64,000 nt of DNA, from positions 25,218,987 to 25,282,986 of the forward strand of contig CM026422.1 in NCBI GenBank assembly GCA_014871385.1. Direction: 5' to 3'. The position numbers were made by a program, and so were the translations under genes. Origin of the DNA: Ceratodon purpureus (lineage: Eukaryota > Streptophyta > Bryopsida > Pseudoditrichales > Ditrichaceae). The notes under the pieces are model-generated. The model did no database searches. It was not told where the DNA came from and was given only the letters and a program-made list of their open reading frames with translations. This document shows, piece after piece, positions 1 to 10,835 of this stretch; the stretch's first letter is position 1; every line of letters begins with the position of its first letter.

Positions 1-1619
1 CTGCAGCGGCGCCTGCAAGACCATCCCCCTACCCCGCCCTCTACACCCCTCCTCTTTCCAAAAGAAAATTCCAAAAACCCACTCTTCCCAACCCTTTACC
101 CCACCATGCTCTCCCCCATCCCTTGATGCCACCTGGACCCCGCTCCCTCCCCCTCGCGGGCCCCGCCCGTCGCCCACTGCCCACCCTTCCCCATTCCTCC
201 TCCCTCGCAGGCTGCGCCCAACCGTCCCCTTCTGACACAGGGAATTTTTGCAGCTTCTTTTCCCTTTCCCACGCAGCGTCTTTATTCCCATCCCACTAAA
301 TCCCAAAATTTCAGTTGCCCCACAGTGGAACCATTCATAATTTGGGCAGGTGCCCAATAAAAAGTCAAGCATCCTAAGCCCTCTCATTGGATCCTTAATT
401 TTGCTAAGTTGCCCGCTGAGCAACATTTTGTGCTCAGACCTCAATAACTTCTCATCCCGATGTCGGAATTGAAAAATAAAAATACCAACACGAAGATCTC
501 CGAACGGCCCAGCTTCAATAAAAATTTCAGAAAATCCCGATGTGAATTGAACTCATAGTAACCTGCCCAAATTCAAAAAAAGCCCAAATGTGGATGATTG
601 TCCTTTAGGGGTTAATGAAGAATGTGTGGAAAAAGATTCAATAAAATATACATTGTTATGATTGATTGAAGTTCAGTTTATTTTTGGACCAGCATTGATG
701 TAATGCTAATGATTGTTAAAAGGTTCATTAATGATGCATGACAAGGCTTGTGGAGTATGACCAACTCTTAATAGCCTAAGAGCCTTGTCTTCTTGTATAT
801 ATTTTAATGGGAAAAAAATTTAGCCTCTTGACAAAAGTTTTGGGGCGAGCATTTTGTTTGACCAAAACTTTGCTCAAGAGGCCAAACTCTTGACGCCATA
901 ATTTCCTAAAAGTGTTTCCACCTGGGCTCTTTTGGAAGTCACATCCTTTGGACTTCGGCCTTGAGTAAAAAGGCCGAGAGGAGGAACTTTGTGCATTTTT
1001 GTGATTTCCTTGGTGGGGACGCTTCTCTTCTTGAAGTTTGCCCATAGTCTGAACCGGCCCTTGATGCCTTGTAGCCTAGAAAAAATTGAATGAGAATAAA
1101 TGCAAGACACTTGTAATAGAACGATTTGTGTTGAGAAGTCAAATTCATTGTTTCTTGGCTCTCTCCTCAAGAAGATAACAATCTGTACAATACCCTGTAA
1201 CAAGTCTTGCAACCCCACTTTCAAACCTCACACTAAAACATTTATTACATTCAGTCCAACATGATGATGACCATGAAATTTTGCATGTACCACCGCTTGG
1301 ACATAAAGCATTTTTGGGCAAAATTTGGTATGTTAGAAATGAACTATTTGTGAAATAGAGCTAATCTGCTAACTTTTAGGACTTTGTTATAAAAAAATCA
1401 TATGTGATACCCAATAGCTGCCATGGATCCAAATTTTTGGTAGAAAGTAGAAGTCATAATGAGGAACAATATGGTGATATAAAAAATTAATAGTATCTCT
1501 AGGTATTTTTGTGTCGAGCTGTAATTTAAAGTTTTAGAAACATATCAAGTTTAATATTTGAAGAGCAAATTGTCCTTACAAAGGATCTCCAATGTGGACT
1601 TTTTAATTTTGAAGATTTC

Positions 1620-1893
1620 CATATCTCGCCCTCCCTGGAAAAACCAAACTGGTTTAATTTAGATTTGGCCAAGTGAGTTGGCAGACCCCTCAGAAATCAA
1701 TATCAGTTAGACTCTAAAGAACCTTTCCTTGTACATTACTCGCATCTCTTCCCCTTTTTAAGATTCATGAGCAGTAACAAGTAACCAACTAGACTGTGGT
1801 GATCATCATGCGCCCATATACCCATCAGTTACCGAAGGGTCCAATATTGCTATAATTAAATCAGTTTGGTTTTTCCAGGGAGGCTGAGATATG
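1620..1893. repeat. Foldback element, about 274 bp, arms of about 40 bp
   Basis: The left arm (1620-1661, starting CATATCTCGCCCTCCCTGG) is nearly the reverse complement of the right arm (about 1853-1893, ending GGAGGCTGAGATATG). Only a few mismatches separate the arms. This fits a MITE or foldback element. No clean target-site duplication was seen at the edges, so the superfamily is open. Confidence 0.55.
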
Positions 1894-2482
1894 CAAAGAA
1901 TCAACATGAGACTTAAAGAAAGAGTTTATATTAAATTTTTTTTGACAAACAATTGTTGGACTTTCATCAAAGCTAATATATATAAGACTTGCATACTTAC
2001 TTGTTTACAAAAGCGATTATCAATCTTTTTATTAAATGTAGATTTTTTTTTCTCAATACCTAATTTACAATTTGATTTTTAATGTCTTTTATTCATGAAG
2101 TGTGTATTTTTAATGAGTGAAATGGAACAACATTACGTAGCTTAAACTAATGTAGCGCGGGCTCTATGCATTCTAGTACTTTTAAGAATAATACATATAA
2201 TTTTTAACATCTTGTAATACAAGTAATAGTTTATGGATATTCTTTTTGTTGAAACAAAGTGTAGTTGCTTCGATGATGCTCATGTACAAGTCTTCAACGT
2301 GGTGTTATTAGCGTCATTATGTTATTATGATCATGTCAATATCTTTCCTTCTTTGCGGTATATGACAATTTGCACACAATTACCATCCATCTTTGTGTTC
2401 TCCATGGTCTCAAGATGTTTGGGGACCCCAGTCCAAGCTATGAAAAAATTGTAACATTAAGAAACATTATCTTAACATATAG

Positions 2483-2534
2483 TAATGAATCATGATAATG
2501 TCATACGATATCTTAACATTATCATGATTCATTA
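2483..2534. repeat. Perfect 19-bp inverted repeat (hairpin)
   Basis: The arm at 2483-2501 (TAATGAATCATGATAATGT) is the exact reverse complement of 2516-2534, with a 14-base loop. It lies about 240 bases upstream of the NOP9-like start codon. It is AT-rich and could be a transposon footprint or a chance palindrome; no function can be assigned. Confidence 0.6.
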
Positions 2535-2647
2535 GTAATATTCATGCTAAAAATAAAAAATAAAATATTCACGTGGCAGATCCTGCTATTGTGCTACGGT
2601 ACTGCCCAGAGAAAAGAAGAAAAGAAAATGGCTGTCGTCCAGGAAGT

Positions 2648-2728
2648 CCTAGGGTTTAAGCTCCCAGGGTTTAAGCTCTTCCCTAAGGAAGGAGAGGACC
2701 ATAAACCCTAAACCCTAAACCCTGGAAC
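2648..2728 (+). promoter_or_regulatory. Telo-box cluster in the NOP9-like promoter or leader
   Basis: Three consecutive AAACCCTAA-type units lie near 2700-2725, and two AGGGTTTAAGCTC units in the opposite orientation at about 2652-2678. In plants, telo-boxes (AAACCCTA) are known promoter elements of ribosomal-protein and ribosome-biogenesis genes. Their position about 50-130 bases upstream of a ribosome-biogenesis start codon makes a regulatory role plausible; this is inferred, not shown. Confidence 0.5.
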
Positions 2729-2775
2729 CCTGAACTCCGAAGCACAGGCACTCCAGTTGCAGCGAAGCAGTGGCG

Positions 2776-5700
2776 ATGGCGGAGGAGCGAAGGCCCGAGC
2801 GAGGCCGAGGGAGAGGGAGAGGCAGGGGCGGAGGCAGGGGCAGAGGCGAGGGGCGAGGACGCCATGGCAGGGACGCCGGAGAGGAGGGCCTTGGATATGG
2901 CTACGAGCACGGCAGGGACGGAGGCAGGGGCCAGGTGGACGCCGAGACGCAGCAGTACTACGCGGAGATCAACGAGATGGTGGGCGAGGGCGGGGGCACG
3001 GTGGTGGACGAGGAGGAGCGGGCCATGGTGATAGCCAACGCGCTGGACGAGTCGCGCGGGAAGGAGCTGCAGCTGGCGTGCAACCCCGCCTGCGGGAGGG
3101 TTCTGGAGGTCCTGCTCTCGGGCTGCGACACGCTCAACGCTGCGCTGTTTCTGGAGCGGTGCACCGAGGTGTTCGGGTCGATGTCGTTGGATCCCGGCGG
3201 GTCGCATGTTGCGGAGGCTGCGTTGAAGGCTCTTGCGTATGCTCTGCAAGGTAGTAACGTGAGGAGCCAGGAATGGTATCCTGCTGTGGAGCGCACTCTG
3301 TCGAGGATTTGTGAGGTGCGTTGAGTTTCGCTGGTGTTTGGGGGGAGCAGGGCTTGCAGGGTTTATGGCTTGAGGGTGACGCATTATTAGCAGGATTTAG
3401 GGTTCTAAGAGAATTGCAACGGGCAACGGGCATGATATTTTTGAAGTGGAGGATTGTTTTAAGACAGAGACGAGGCAATTTATGTTTACAGAGTAATCGT
3501 GAGATGAAGTGAAGAGAGAAATGAGAAGTACAGATTGGTGGCATTTGTAATTTATGAGGATGAGGACGAGGATTGTAATTAATGTTGTAGTTAATGTTTG
3601 TTTTTATGTTGGCAGGCTTTAGGAGAAGGTTTTACTGGGTCTGATTTAATCAATAGTCGTTATGGCTCCCACGTACTGCGACAGCTTATTTCACTGTGTA
3701 GTGGTATTCCGATCGAGACATTGTCGAAATCTGGAGCTGGGGGGAAGGGGAATAATAGTCTTGCAGAACGGCTTGGAACTAAGGGGTCGAAATTTAAAGG
3801 GGGTGGAGCTGCACGCCTTCGTGGTCATCGCTTTGGGGACCAGCTGCACGTGCTTGTGGGGAATCTTTTGAAAAGTTGCGAAGGTAAAATGGAGGAGTTG
3901 CGGTCTAGTTCAGCTGGAGGTCCAGCATTGCAGGTAAGGCTCTATAAAAATTAAATCACTGCGGATGGTTAGTACAAGATGAATGAATCCCATTGAGAAA
4001 TTCACACAATTGTTTTTCAAGTATTTAGCAATTTATGAATTACGCAACTAGATTAAACGAGAGTCATTTGTGTCTTTGTTATGCAGTTCATGCTGCGAGC
4101 TCTTGAAGGAGACGAAGAAGCAGTGACGCATAGTATTCAATTGATGCTGGAGTGTGCTGGAGAGGAGGAGCCAAAGGAGGGATTGGTGTTGGAGACTGCC
4201 TCTGTTGACAAGATAGTGGATATGATACAAGACTCTAGCAGTAGTCACCTAATGGAGGTCAGTATATTATTGCACGAGATTATGGAAGTGATTGTGTGAC
4301 ACTTGTTTATATAGACGCTTGAAACTGGCAGATGCCTGACGAGGTGGCACTGGAAAAACATTTTAACAAATCATAATGACGTTGACGGCCTTTGAATTAT
4401 GGTAATGACAGGTTATGCTTCAAGTTGCCTCTGATACCTTATACCTGGAGATGTTTCAACGCTTCTTTAGACACCGACTGCTCCAGTTATCCGTGCACCC
4501 GTCAGCGAATTTCGTGGTACAAGCCCTCATTGCCTCTGCACGGCATCCGGGTCAGGTCCGCTGCCTTCCACTAGCATCCTTCGTCTTGTTACATATCACT
4601 CTCCAGTTGCTTCTTTTCGTATTTGAATTTTAAATAACATTTCGAATTTGGTTTCAATGAGTTTTTCAAATTGGAAGACATTCGTGAGAAAAATAAATGT
4701 ATTGACGAATTCTAAAATGCAGGTGACTATGATGCTGGAGGAATTAGAGAACAGTTTTTCAGAGATTTTTGGAGAGCGTAGGGGTACAGTAGTTGGCGCA
4801 CTTCTGGCCGCGTGCTTACGGTTTCGAATCAAACAGCGTGAGGTAATTTAATTTGGTTACTCAAGGAGGATAGAAGTGGGATGATTTCATGTGTTATATT
4901 AGTAGGAGCTCCATTCTATGTAGTCGTACAGCAGGAAACACATGCTATTAAGCATGGTTGATTGGATTAAGTAAATATTCTAAGTGAACTAGGATGAGAG
5001 ACTGGTATCTCGACAAATATTGGCAGTGAATAGTGGTTGGATTTCTCAGCATTGTTATTTGAGATGTATTTCTCTAGACTGATTCTGGACATCATGTTCT
5101 CTGCCATGGTTGCAGATTTGCAGAGCGCTTACTCGTGCCATTAATCCTGACACGCCCTCGCCTAATCGTATTGTTCCTCGGATGCTATTTCTTGAAGGGC
5201 TATCGGGAACCGGAAGGTTTCCACCCGAATGGAAGGCACCATTCGGCTCCCGTATGTCAGTGCTTGGTTGTGCTATGCTACAAACTGCGTTCAGCTATCC
5301 AGAGGTACAAATTATCCAGTAACGAATTCGAGTCTGATTATCAGTTCCTTCTAGACTCACTTTTTAATGTCGTAGGTTAAATAGATACTGAACTTGGTTG
5401 CAAATTGAGCATCGCTGTAAGAATCAATCTCATTTCTTTTATTTTACGCAGGATTGTTGCCAGCAGTTCTGTGCAAGCATGGCTGCTCAGGAGCCTAATG
5501 ATGTCCTCGAGGCAGTAAGGGACCCTGGAGGGAGCCGTGTTATAGAAGCTTTTCTATCTTCTGTGGCCGCTCCTATGAAACATAAGCATCGACTTATAGC
5601 AAAGTGAGTGTTTCACGGTCTCTAAAATCGGATTTCCAGATATTTTTTGGAATTGAATGCCACTGCCTAGAAGCAGTTTGTCTGAGTATTGAAGATGTCC

Positions 5701-6761
5701 GTACCTATTTCTTTCTATGTTCGAAGATTTGTGGCTCATGTTATCCTTCCTTTGCCGCAGGTTAAAGGGACACTTTGCCGAGCTTGCACTTTCTCCAATT
5801 TGTTCTTACACGGTAGAAAAATGCTTCCAAATTGGTGATATCAAGCTCAAAGAGATGATAGCTGCAGAGCTAGCTCTGTCTCAATCAGAACTCTCGAAGA
5901 CTCGACATGGTCCATACTTGCTTAAACGATGTGATATTGCCTCGTATGTGCCCCATTCCTAGTTTCATCTTTCAGAAAGTTACCATTTAGATAATTAGTT
6001 TGAAATTTGTTAAGGCATCTGTCTGTTGTGCAAAACTTAACTCCCTGAATTTTCAAACTGTACGGATTTCTTACAAGAATATCTTACTTGTGCACAGATA
6101 TGCCAAAGGTCCGGAACAATGGAGAATGCGTGAAAGTTCTAAACAAGGAACTCGAGAGGCTTATGCAAATATTTTTCAAGCAGATGCAGAAGAAGATATT
6201 CCGAATCCTGAGCATGGTTTTGAAGCTGTGGCACCTCCAAGTGAAGGAAAGAAGAAAAGAACGTCTGTAGACGAAACGACTCACAATAACCAAGAGTTAG
6301 TGGTTATGAGTGAGCCTCCTTCTATCAGTGCGCTTGAGTTAGATGGAACGATGGCACAGTTAGGATTTAATTTGAGCAAGTTTCCACATAGTAAGAAGAA
6401 GAAAAAAGATTCAGCTCAACAACCAGAACTGTCTTTCTTTGAGCCCGAGGACGGTGCAGTTGTGAAGAAGGATGAGATTGATGCCCTATTCAAGAAGGAA
6501 AAGAAAGGAGATAAAACCAAAAAGGAGAAGAAAGGAGATAAAAGTGTAGAAAAGAAAGAAAAAAAGGGGAAGAAGCGGGACAGACAAGAAGAGGGTGGGA
6601 TTCAGAATGCGGTAGAGCCTGAAGCCGTCCAGATCGAGACTGCTGCTGTGGCGGACTCACTCAAGGCCGTAATGGGAGCTCTGGAGGGCGGAACGAGAAA
6701 GAGTAAGAAAAAGAAAGGTGACGGGTCTGCAAAGCAGAGAACCCAAAATGTAATGATTTGA
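2776..6761 (+). CDS. NOP9/PUM23-like nucleolar Pumilio-repeat protein
   Basis: Nine exons join in phase: 2776-3315, 3616-3933, 4087-4257, 4412-4555, 4723-4842, 5116-5304, 5452-5603, 5761-5943, 6098-6761 (2481 nt, 826 aa). All introns are GT-AG. The ATG at 2776 is chosen because the upstream in-frame codon at 2770 is GTG. The protein opens with an RG-rich tail (about residues 6-50). Degenerate Pumilio repeats follow with helices such as DPGGSHVAEAALKAL, SRYGSHVLRQLISL, SANFVVQALIASA, DPGGSRVIEAFLSS and SPICSYTVEKCF. Next comes the NOP9-type end of the repeat region (RHGPYLLKRCDIA, then GPEQWRMRESSKQGTREAYANIF), and finally a Lys/Glu-rich basic tail. NOP9/APUM23 proteins bind pre-rRNA in the nucleolus and act in 18S rRNA maturation. 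Its 3' flank from about 6915 is duplicated, inverted, at 34.6 kb. Confidence 0.9.
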
Positions 6762-7277
6762 GACCGATTTGGATGTTTATGAGTCCAATTTTTGACCGCA
6801 TTAGGAAGCGTAGTAGGGTCCAGCAGTAGATTAACCCTCTTGATATTAATTATTTCTTTTCCCACTCTGAGGATCTTGTATAATAGGTCTCTGCAATCAA
6901 AATGCGCTGCCGTTTGTAGACGACAGGACTTACCCTTAGTTGCTCTTTTATGGTGGAATCGGGGTGCGTGGTCATCCTAGTAAAGGTGCTGCTTGTCCAG
7001 AAGAGAAGAGAAGAGAAGAGAAGAGAGCGTGTGTAGTGTGTCCCCCCCTGCTTTCTCATGTTGGTTCCAGATTATAGCAGTAGCGATTGAGGGTGAGTTG
7101 TCAGAGAGAGTATGACAGTGGCAGTGGGAGTTTGAAGGGAGCGGGAGGCTTTGAGAGTATGAAATCCGTAGTCGATGCATTTCAAATCTGGAGAGAGAGA
7201 ATGTGATTGGGGCTTCTGAGTGGACAGATTCTGTGAAATGTTGGTTGAATTGGTCTGTCGTGATCTAATACCAATTA

Positions 7278-7561
7278 AGGTTGACACACCTATAGTCGAC
7301 ACATGACCAATAGCCGATATCTTCTAATTCCTAGATTATGAAAGAACAGATGTACCTCATTTGTATATATCGGCTATTGGTTCGGAAGTACTTTTCACTT
7401 TGAAAAATTGTACAAATTTCAATATTGGGAGATAATTCATGAAAAAATGCTCATTCTTCATGAACCTTATTTTCCTATGAACCAAAAATATCTCCTTGTC
7501 GATAACCCAAGCTTTGATATGCTAAACTGCTTTAAGTTGTCGGTTACAGGTGTTTCTACCT
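7278..7561. mobile_element. TA-flanked MITE (Tc1/mariner-type), 284 bp
   Basis: The paralogous block near 34260 carries the empty site CCAATTAGTGG. Here the same site reads CCAAT-TA-[284 bp]-TA-GTGG, so TA is duplicated. The ends are imperfect inverted repeats: AGGTTGACACACCTATA against AGGTAGAAACACCTGTA. An internal perfect 15-bp inverted repeat (7306-7320 and 7367-7381) adds a hairpin. TA duplication indicates Tc1/mariner-type mobilisation. No coding capacity is visible. Confidence 0.82.
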
Positions 7562-7756
7562 TAGTGGAATCTCTGCAAACTTACAGAGACGAGCCCGAAG
7601 TGTAAACCAGAATGTGGAGACCGTGAAAGATGAGCGAAATGAAGCGTGAACCTTGTTATAGAGTGGATGAATGAAGAACTTGTCATCTGGCACCTGTTGC
7701 GGTCCGCCACGTCATCGCACCTCGGTCTGCTGACGTTGGACGATTTGACACGTGTC

Positions 7757-7828
7757 TCCGTTGTAGTCTAGATGGTTAGGATACTCGGCTCTCACCCGAG
7801 CGACCCGGGTTCGAGTCCCGGCAACGGA
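7757..7828 (+). tRNA. tRNA-Glu (CTC)
   Basis: This is a 72-nt cloverleaf with a 7-bp acceptor stem (TCCGTTG/CAACGGA), anticodon stem CTCGG/CCGAG, loop CTCTCAC with anticodon CTC at 7791-7793, and T-arm CCGGG-TTCGAGT-CCCGG. There is no intron and no encoded CCA. The A-box region (TAGTCTAGATGG) and B-box (GGTTCGAGTCC) are intact. It is the only unbroken copy of three in the window; the other two, at about 22.45 and 33.8-34.07 kb, are interrupted by LINE sequence at the same base. Confidence 0.95.
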
Positions 7829-8089
7829 AGCTCCCCAGTTTGCAGACTACCTTTCGGAAAACCTTTTGACATCCAAAACTCGAAAGAGCGAAAGAGCGAC
7901 AGGACTCACTCCCGCATTTCTGATCAATGTTTTTGTTACAAGAATACCCAAATAGACATGTAGGTATGATGTATGAATGTGAGTTAAAGAAGAACTTGGG
8001 CCCCTTCGTATGAGAACTCAAATAATCACCAACGTATGTGGCCTATATTTCTGCTTCACTCTCAATGGAATTCTAGTCGGCCGGATTTG

Positions 8090-8650
8090 AAGTTTCCCAA
8101 TACTCTGATTCTCTCTCCAATATGACCGGGAGCACCATCTTCTATGAACACCAACCTCCAAGCATCCTCTTGTGCATCTAAAAACAAATCTAAAACTTCA
8201 TCATACACAACCTCAAGAAAATCTATGGCAATTCATCTCCCTCAAGGCATTGCAAGCCATAGAACTGTATTTGTGCCACCATTGCCAATTGGTAAATTCA
8301 CAGGTGTGGTGCCCGGAAAGCCGGAGGTGAGAATGCCTTGTTTACATTGTTTTGTTGTTGTGCTTTAAGCTTTAGGCGTTGCTTGGGTAAAAAATGTGCT
8401 TAATGAATTCTGCATTATGTAACAGGTGGTGGAGATAACCTCATAGCTGAAGCAGTGAACAGACATTGCAGTGAATTTGCAGTGCAATTCCGAGGATACA
8501 ATATGGATGCATGCAAGTGTGCGCCGAACACCATTGATGCCCATAGAGGTCTATCTTTTAGGGTGCAACATAAGCAGCGGTTGCTAACAATTGGATTTTC
8601 CAATGTGTTGCACACTTCACTTTGCGCACATTCTGGTGAGAATCAAACGA
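8090..8650 (-). pseudogene. Decayed Tc1/mariner-like transposase (copy 1)
   Basis: This is the minus-strand counterpart of the relic better seen on the plus strand at 33090-33650. A DGAPGH segment, preceded by a hydrophobic strand (LVFIE), resembles the second catalytic Asp region of DDE_3 transposases (usual form DNAPCH). A segment ENPIVSNRCL...TLKDR..LWA resembles the upstream helix-turn-helix. Stops and frameshifts interrupt it. Sense-strand open frames here are shadows of this relic. The assignment rests on short motifs only. Confidence 0.45.
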
Positions 8651-9794
8651 GGGCATCGTGAGGGTTGTGTTGGTAGAGGCGGTAGATGCGATTGGGGCAA
8701 TTTTTTGATAAAGTTATGCACTTGTTCATAATACTTCTTCAAATGACTGCATTGACTTTATCAGACTTTAGACCGTTGTAGGGCATTATAAAAGTAGCGA
8801 CGTTGTGCAAAATTTCCGAAAGTCGAGATGACCAAGTCTACTTTCTATATGCCAACCTCTTTGGATTTTGTCAAACATCTAACAAAAACCAAAGACCAAA
8901 GACATTTGATGTTGCAAGGACAAAGAAGACGAAGGGGAGGGTTCAATTGCCACTCACTATAGTTAGCTTCATTGATATATCACCAAGTGATGCAGAAGAT
9001 GAGGCTCTACAACAGCCAGAGGATGTGCAACTATCTTAAAAAAAAAGGGATGGGAAGGTGGCCAAGTCCATTTTGTCAATTGAGCAGCTTAATAAATAAA
9101 CTTGTATATTCAAGCTTCCCATAAGGACAACGCCTATTCTGCCATGTGAGGAGACCTTCCAATTACCCGTGTCTAGGTTGTAGAATCAGATTGAATTTAA
9201 TGATCTACTCTGGAGCAAGCTCTTAGAGTACATGAAGATTGAGGAGCTAGTAGTTATAACAATCCTCGGAAGCATAGAGGACAAGCAAACATTTAATACC
9301 TTAACTTTTATGAAGAATAGACTTTGAAACCGACTCTCCACTCATCTACCACTTGTAGTAGGCTGCATATGTACAGTCCACCATCTATGAATGTTACACC
9401 TATAAGATTCTAAGTACGACAGCAATAAGGATGCATGATGCAATTTAATCAGCGTCCATAGCGTCAAGTCTGTCGAACAGGACCAGAATTTATACAGCAT
9501 TCAGCGTCTAAATGATGAGCAATCATGCTCATAGTTTCCTCCAAAGCCTCCTGCATCAAGCAACAGTTCCCAGCAGTACTAACTCAGCATCTCGCTTGCA
9601 GATACACTTCAGTTAAACACAATTCAGCTTCAGCTCTAGAACAGAGCATGCTCACATACTTAGATCTCCTCCAACCCTAATTCTCAGTGCCCACAGCAAG
9701 GCACATTAAGCAAAATTATAGAATTCACAAAGATGAAATGTAGTAGAGGAGTACCGCATTTATCCTGGCACTTCACAATATCTAAAATCCACTA

Positions 9795-10139
9795 AGGTAG
9801 AGATGGGTATTCCCGTGAGGGTTCCAATTCCGTGGCCTATGAGTGCATCAATATCTGAGCAGACAGCACCTGACTACCACACCCAGCAGATTGTATAATA
9901 ACCTATCATTTTCTCCATGCAAGAATCTTTGTATTGCATATACCTACTCACGGAAATAGTGATCTACAATATTGCACTTCAAATTTTCATGAAAATTTGA
10001 TAAATTTCAAAAAAAATATAGAAAAATCAGATTTGCGATTTTCAACCTAACTTCTATTTGTATAAATTTTATCCCCATAGTTTTCTCAATCCCAAATATG
10101 CTGAATGGCTTAAACTGACGGGAATACCCATCTCTACCT
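9795..10139. mobile_element. TA-flanked MITE with perfect 22-bp TIRs, 345 bp
   Basis: The ends AGGTAGAGATGGGTATTCCC (9795 onward) and their exact reverse complement (to 10139) are flanked by TA at 9793-9794 and 10140-10141. That is the target duplication of Tc1/mariner-type MITEs. The first four bases, AGGT, match those of the MITE at 7278. The interior is AT-rich and non-coding. Confidence 0.8.
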
Positions 10140-10218
10140 TATGTCAATTCACTCAACATATCTAGAATCGACATAACCTGAACATCCTCAAGACTAGAAT
10201 CCAATCCATGATGCTCAC

Positions 10219-10275
10219 CTTGTCAAGCGTCAGCTTGATGTAGTCCACATGGTTTTCTAAGTAGAGCTCCCCCAT
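10219..10275 (-). pseudogene. Possible orphan first exon of Rab geranylgeranyltransferase beta
   Basis: On the minus strand an ATG opens 19 codons (MGELYLENHVDYIKLTLDK) and ends at a good donor, AAG|GTGAGC. The peptide resembles the start of plant RabGGTase beta subunits (MGEL..EKHV.YI). No matching second exon was found at lower coordinates, where a MITE and AT-rich DNA follow. It is probably a fragment of a duplicated gene. The match is short, so the call is tentative. Confidence 0.35.
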
Positions 10276-10365
10276 GGCTGCAGCTCTCCACCAAAAGAAA
10301 GCCTAGAATTGAGACGAAACAAGGCTTCATCAGCAGAGCTCCAGTACTCTAGGGAATTACGAACT

Positions 10366-10494
10366 ACGTTATTGCATGGACGAGAGGGTTTACGGTGGGT
10401 AATGCACTCCCACCTACCCACCGAGTGCGAAGCACGAGGAAGATAGGTGGGAGTGCATTACACACCGTAAACCCTCTCGTCCATGCAATAACGT
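10366..10494. repeat. Near-perfect 51-bp foldback
   Basis: The arms 10366-10416 and 10444-10494 are reverse complements with a single mismatch (50 of 51), separated by a 27-base loop. The outer end reads ACGTTATTGCATGGACGAGA. It could be a MITE core or the template of a hairpin RNA. It directly adjoins the SINE-like stretch. Confidence 0.8.
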
Positions 10495-10835
10495 GACGCG
10501 GCCCTCCGGGGGCCCGTCGAGGGCGTCCACAGTGAGTTACGTACCGCCTTGAATTCTGATACCAGAGGTCTCGAGTGCGATTCCTGGTACCGATGCTCGT
10601 ATAGCAAGGTGACACGTTGCGAATACTGAGTAGGTTGTCATTATACACCCATGCTACCGTGCAGGTCGTCATAATGCACCGCCTGTAGTTAGATAACGAT
10701 GAGTAATTCACTCTCCTTTGGCCAATCAGAAGCCCGAGACGGGCCCCCCGTGGGTTACAGATTATGAAGGTTGTTGAAACACATAAGGGTTCAATATGTA
10801 ACATCGTTCAACACATATTCGACATGCAACTTAAT
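10495..10835 (+). repeat. SINE-like, tRNA-derived stretch
   Basis: The segment CACAGTGAGTTACGTACCGCC (about 10531-10551), followed about 30 bases later by TCGAGTGCGATTCCTGG, has the order and spacing of Pol III A- and B-boxes in tRNA-derived SINEs. A 41-bp segment near 10789-10830 recurs imperfectly as a direct repeat at about 11128-11168. The 146-aa minus-strand open frame over this region comes from this repeat and the adjacent foldback. Confidence 0.4.

Larger units (their letters stand above)
1..2600. other. 5' intergenic region, no supported gene
   Basis: No convincing coding exon was found. The first 240 bases are C-rich and pyrimidine-rich. Open frames here are short and have no recognisable motif. 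Two structural features inside it are listed separately: a foldback near 1620-1893 and a perfect hairpin at 2483-2534. Confidence 0.5.
6915..9346 (+). repeat. Inverted segmental duplication, copy 1 (carries intact tRNA-Glu)
   Basis: This block matches 34632-32361 in reverse orientation over about 2 kb, with small differences. It begins about 150 bases after the NOP9-like stop codon, includes the AGAAG microsatellite at about 7002-7026, the tRNA-Glu gene and a decayed Tc1/mariner-like transposase. It differs from copy 3 by a 284-bp MITE (7278-7561), and its tRNA gene is unbroken. It parts from copy 3 after CTCCACTCATC near 9346, where copy 3 passes into the LINE. Confidence 0.85.

Noticed and set aside
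2683-3384. 233-codon minus-strand frame over NOP9 exon 1
   Set aside because: It is the GC-rich antisense shadow of the RG-rich exon. The plus-strand frame has conserved Pumilio repeats and proper splice sites.
8144-8368. 74-codon frame repeated nearly identically in three places, as if a conserved small gene
   Set aside because: It is antisense to the Tc1/mariner-like transposase relic, and its repetition follows from the block duplication.
10364-10804. 146-codon minus-strand frame
   Set aside because: It spans the 51-bp foldback and the SINE-like unit, and its sequence is explained by those repeats.
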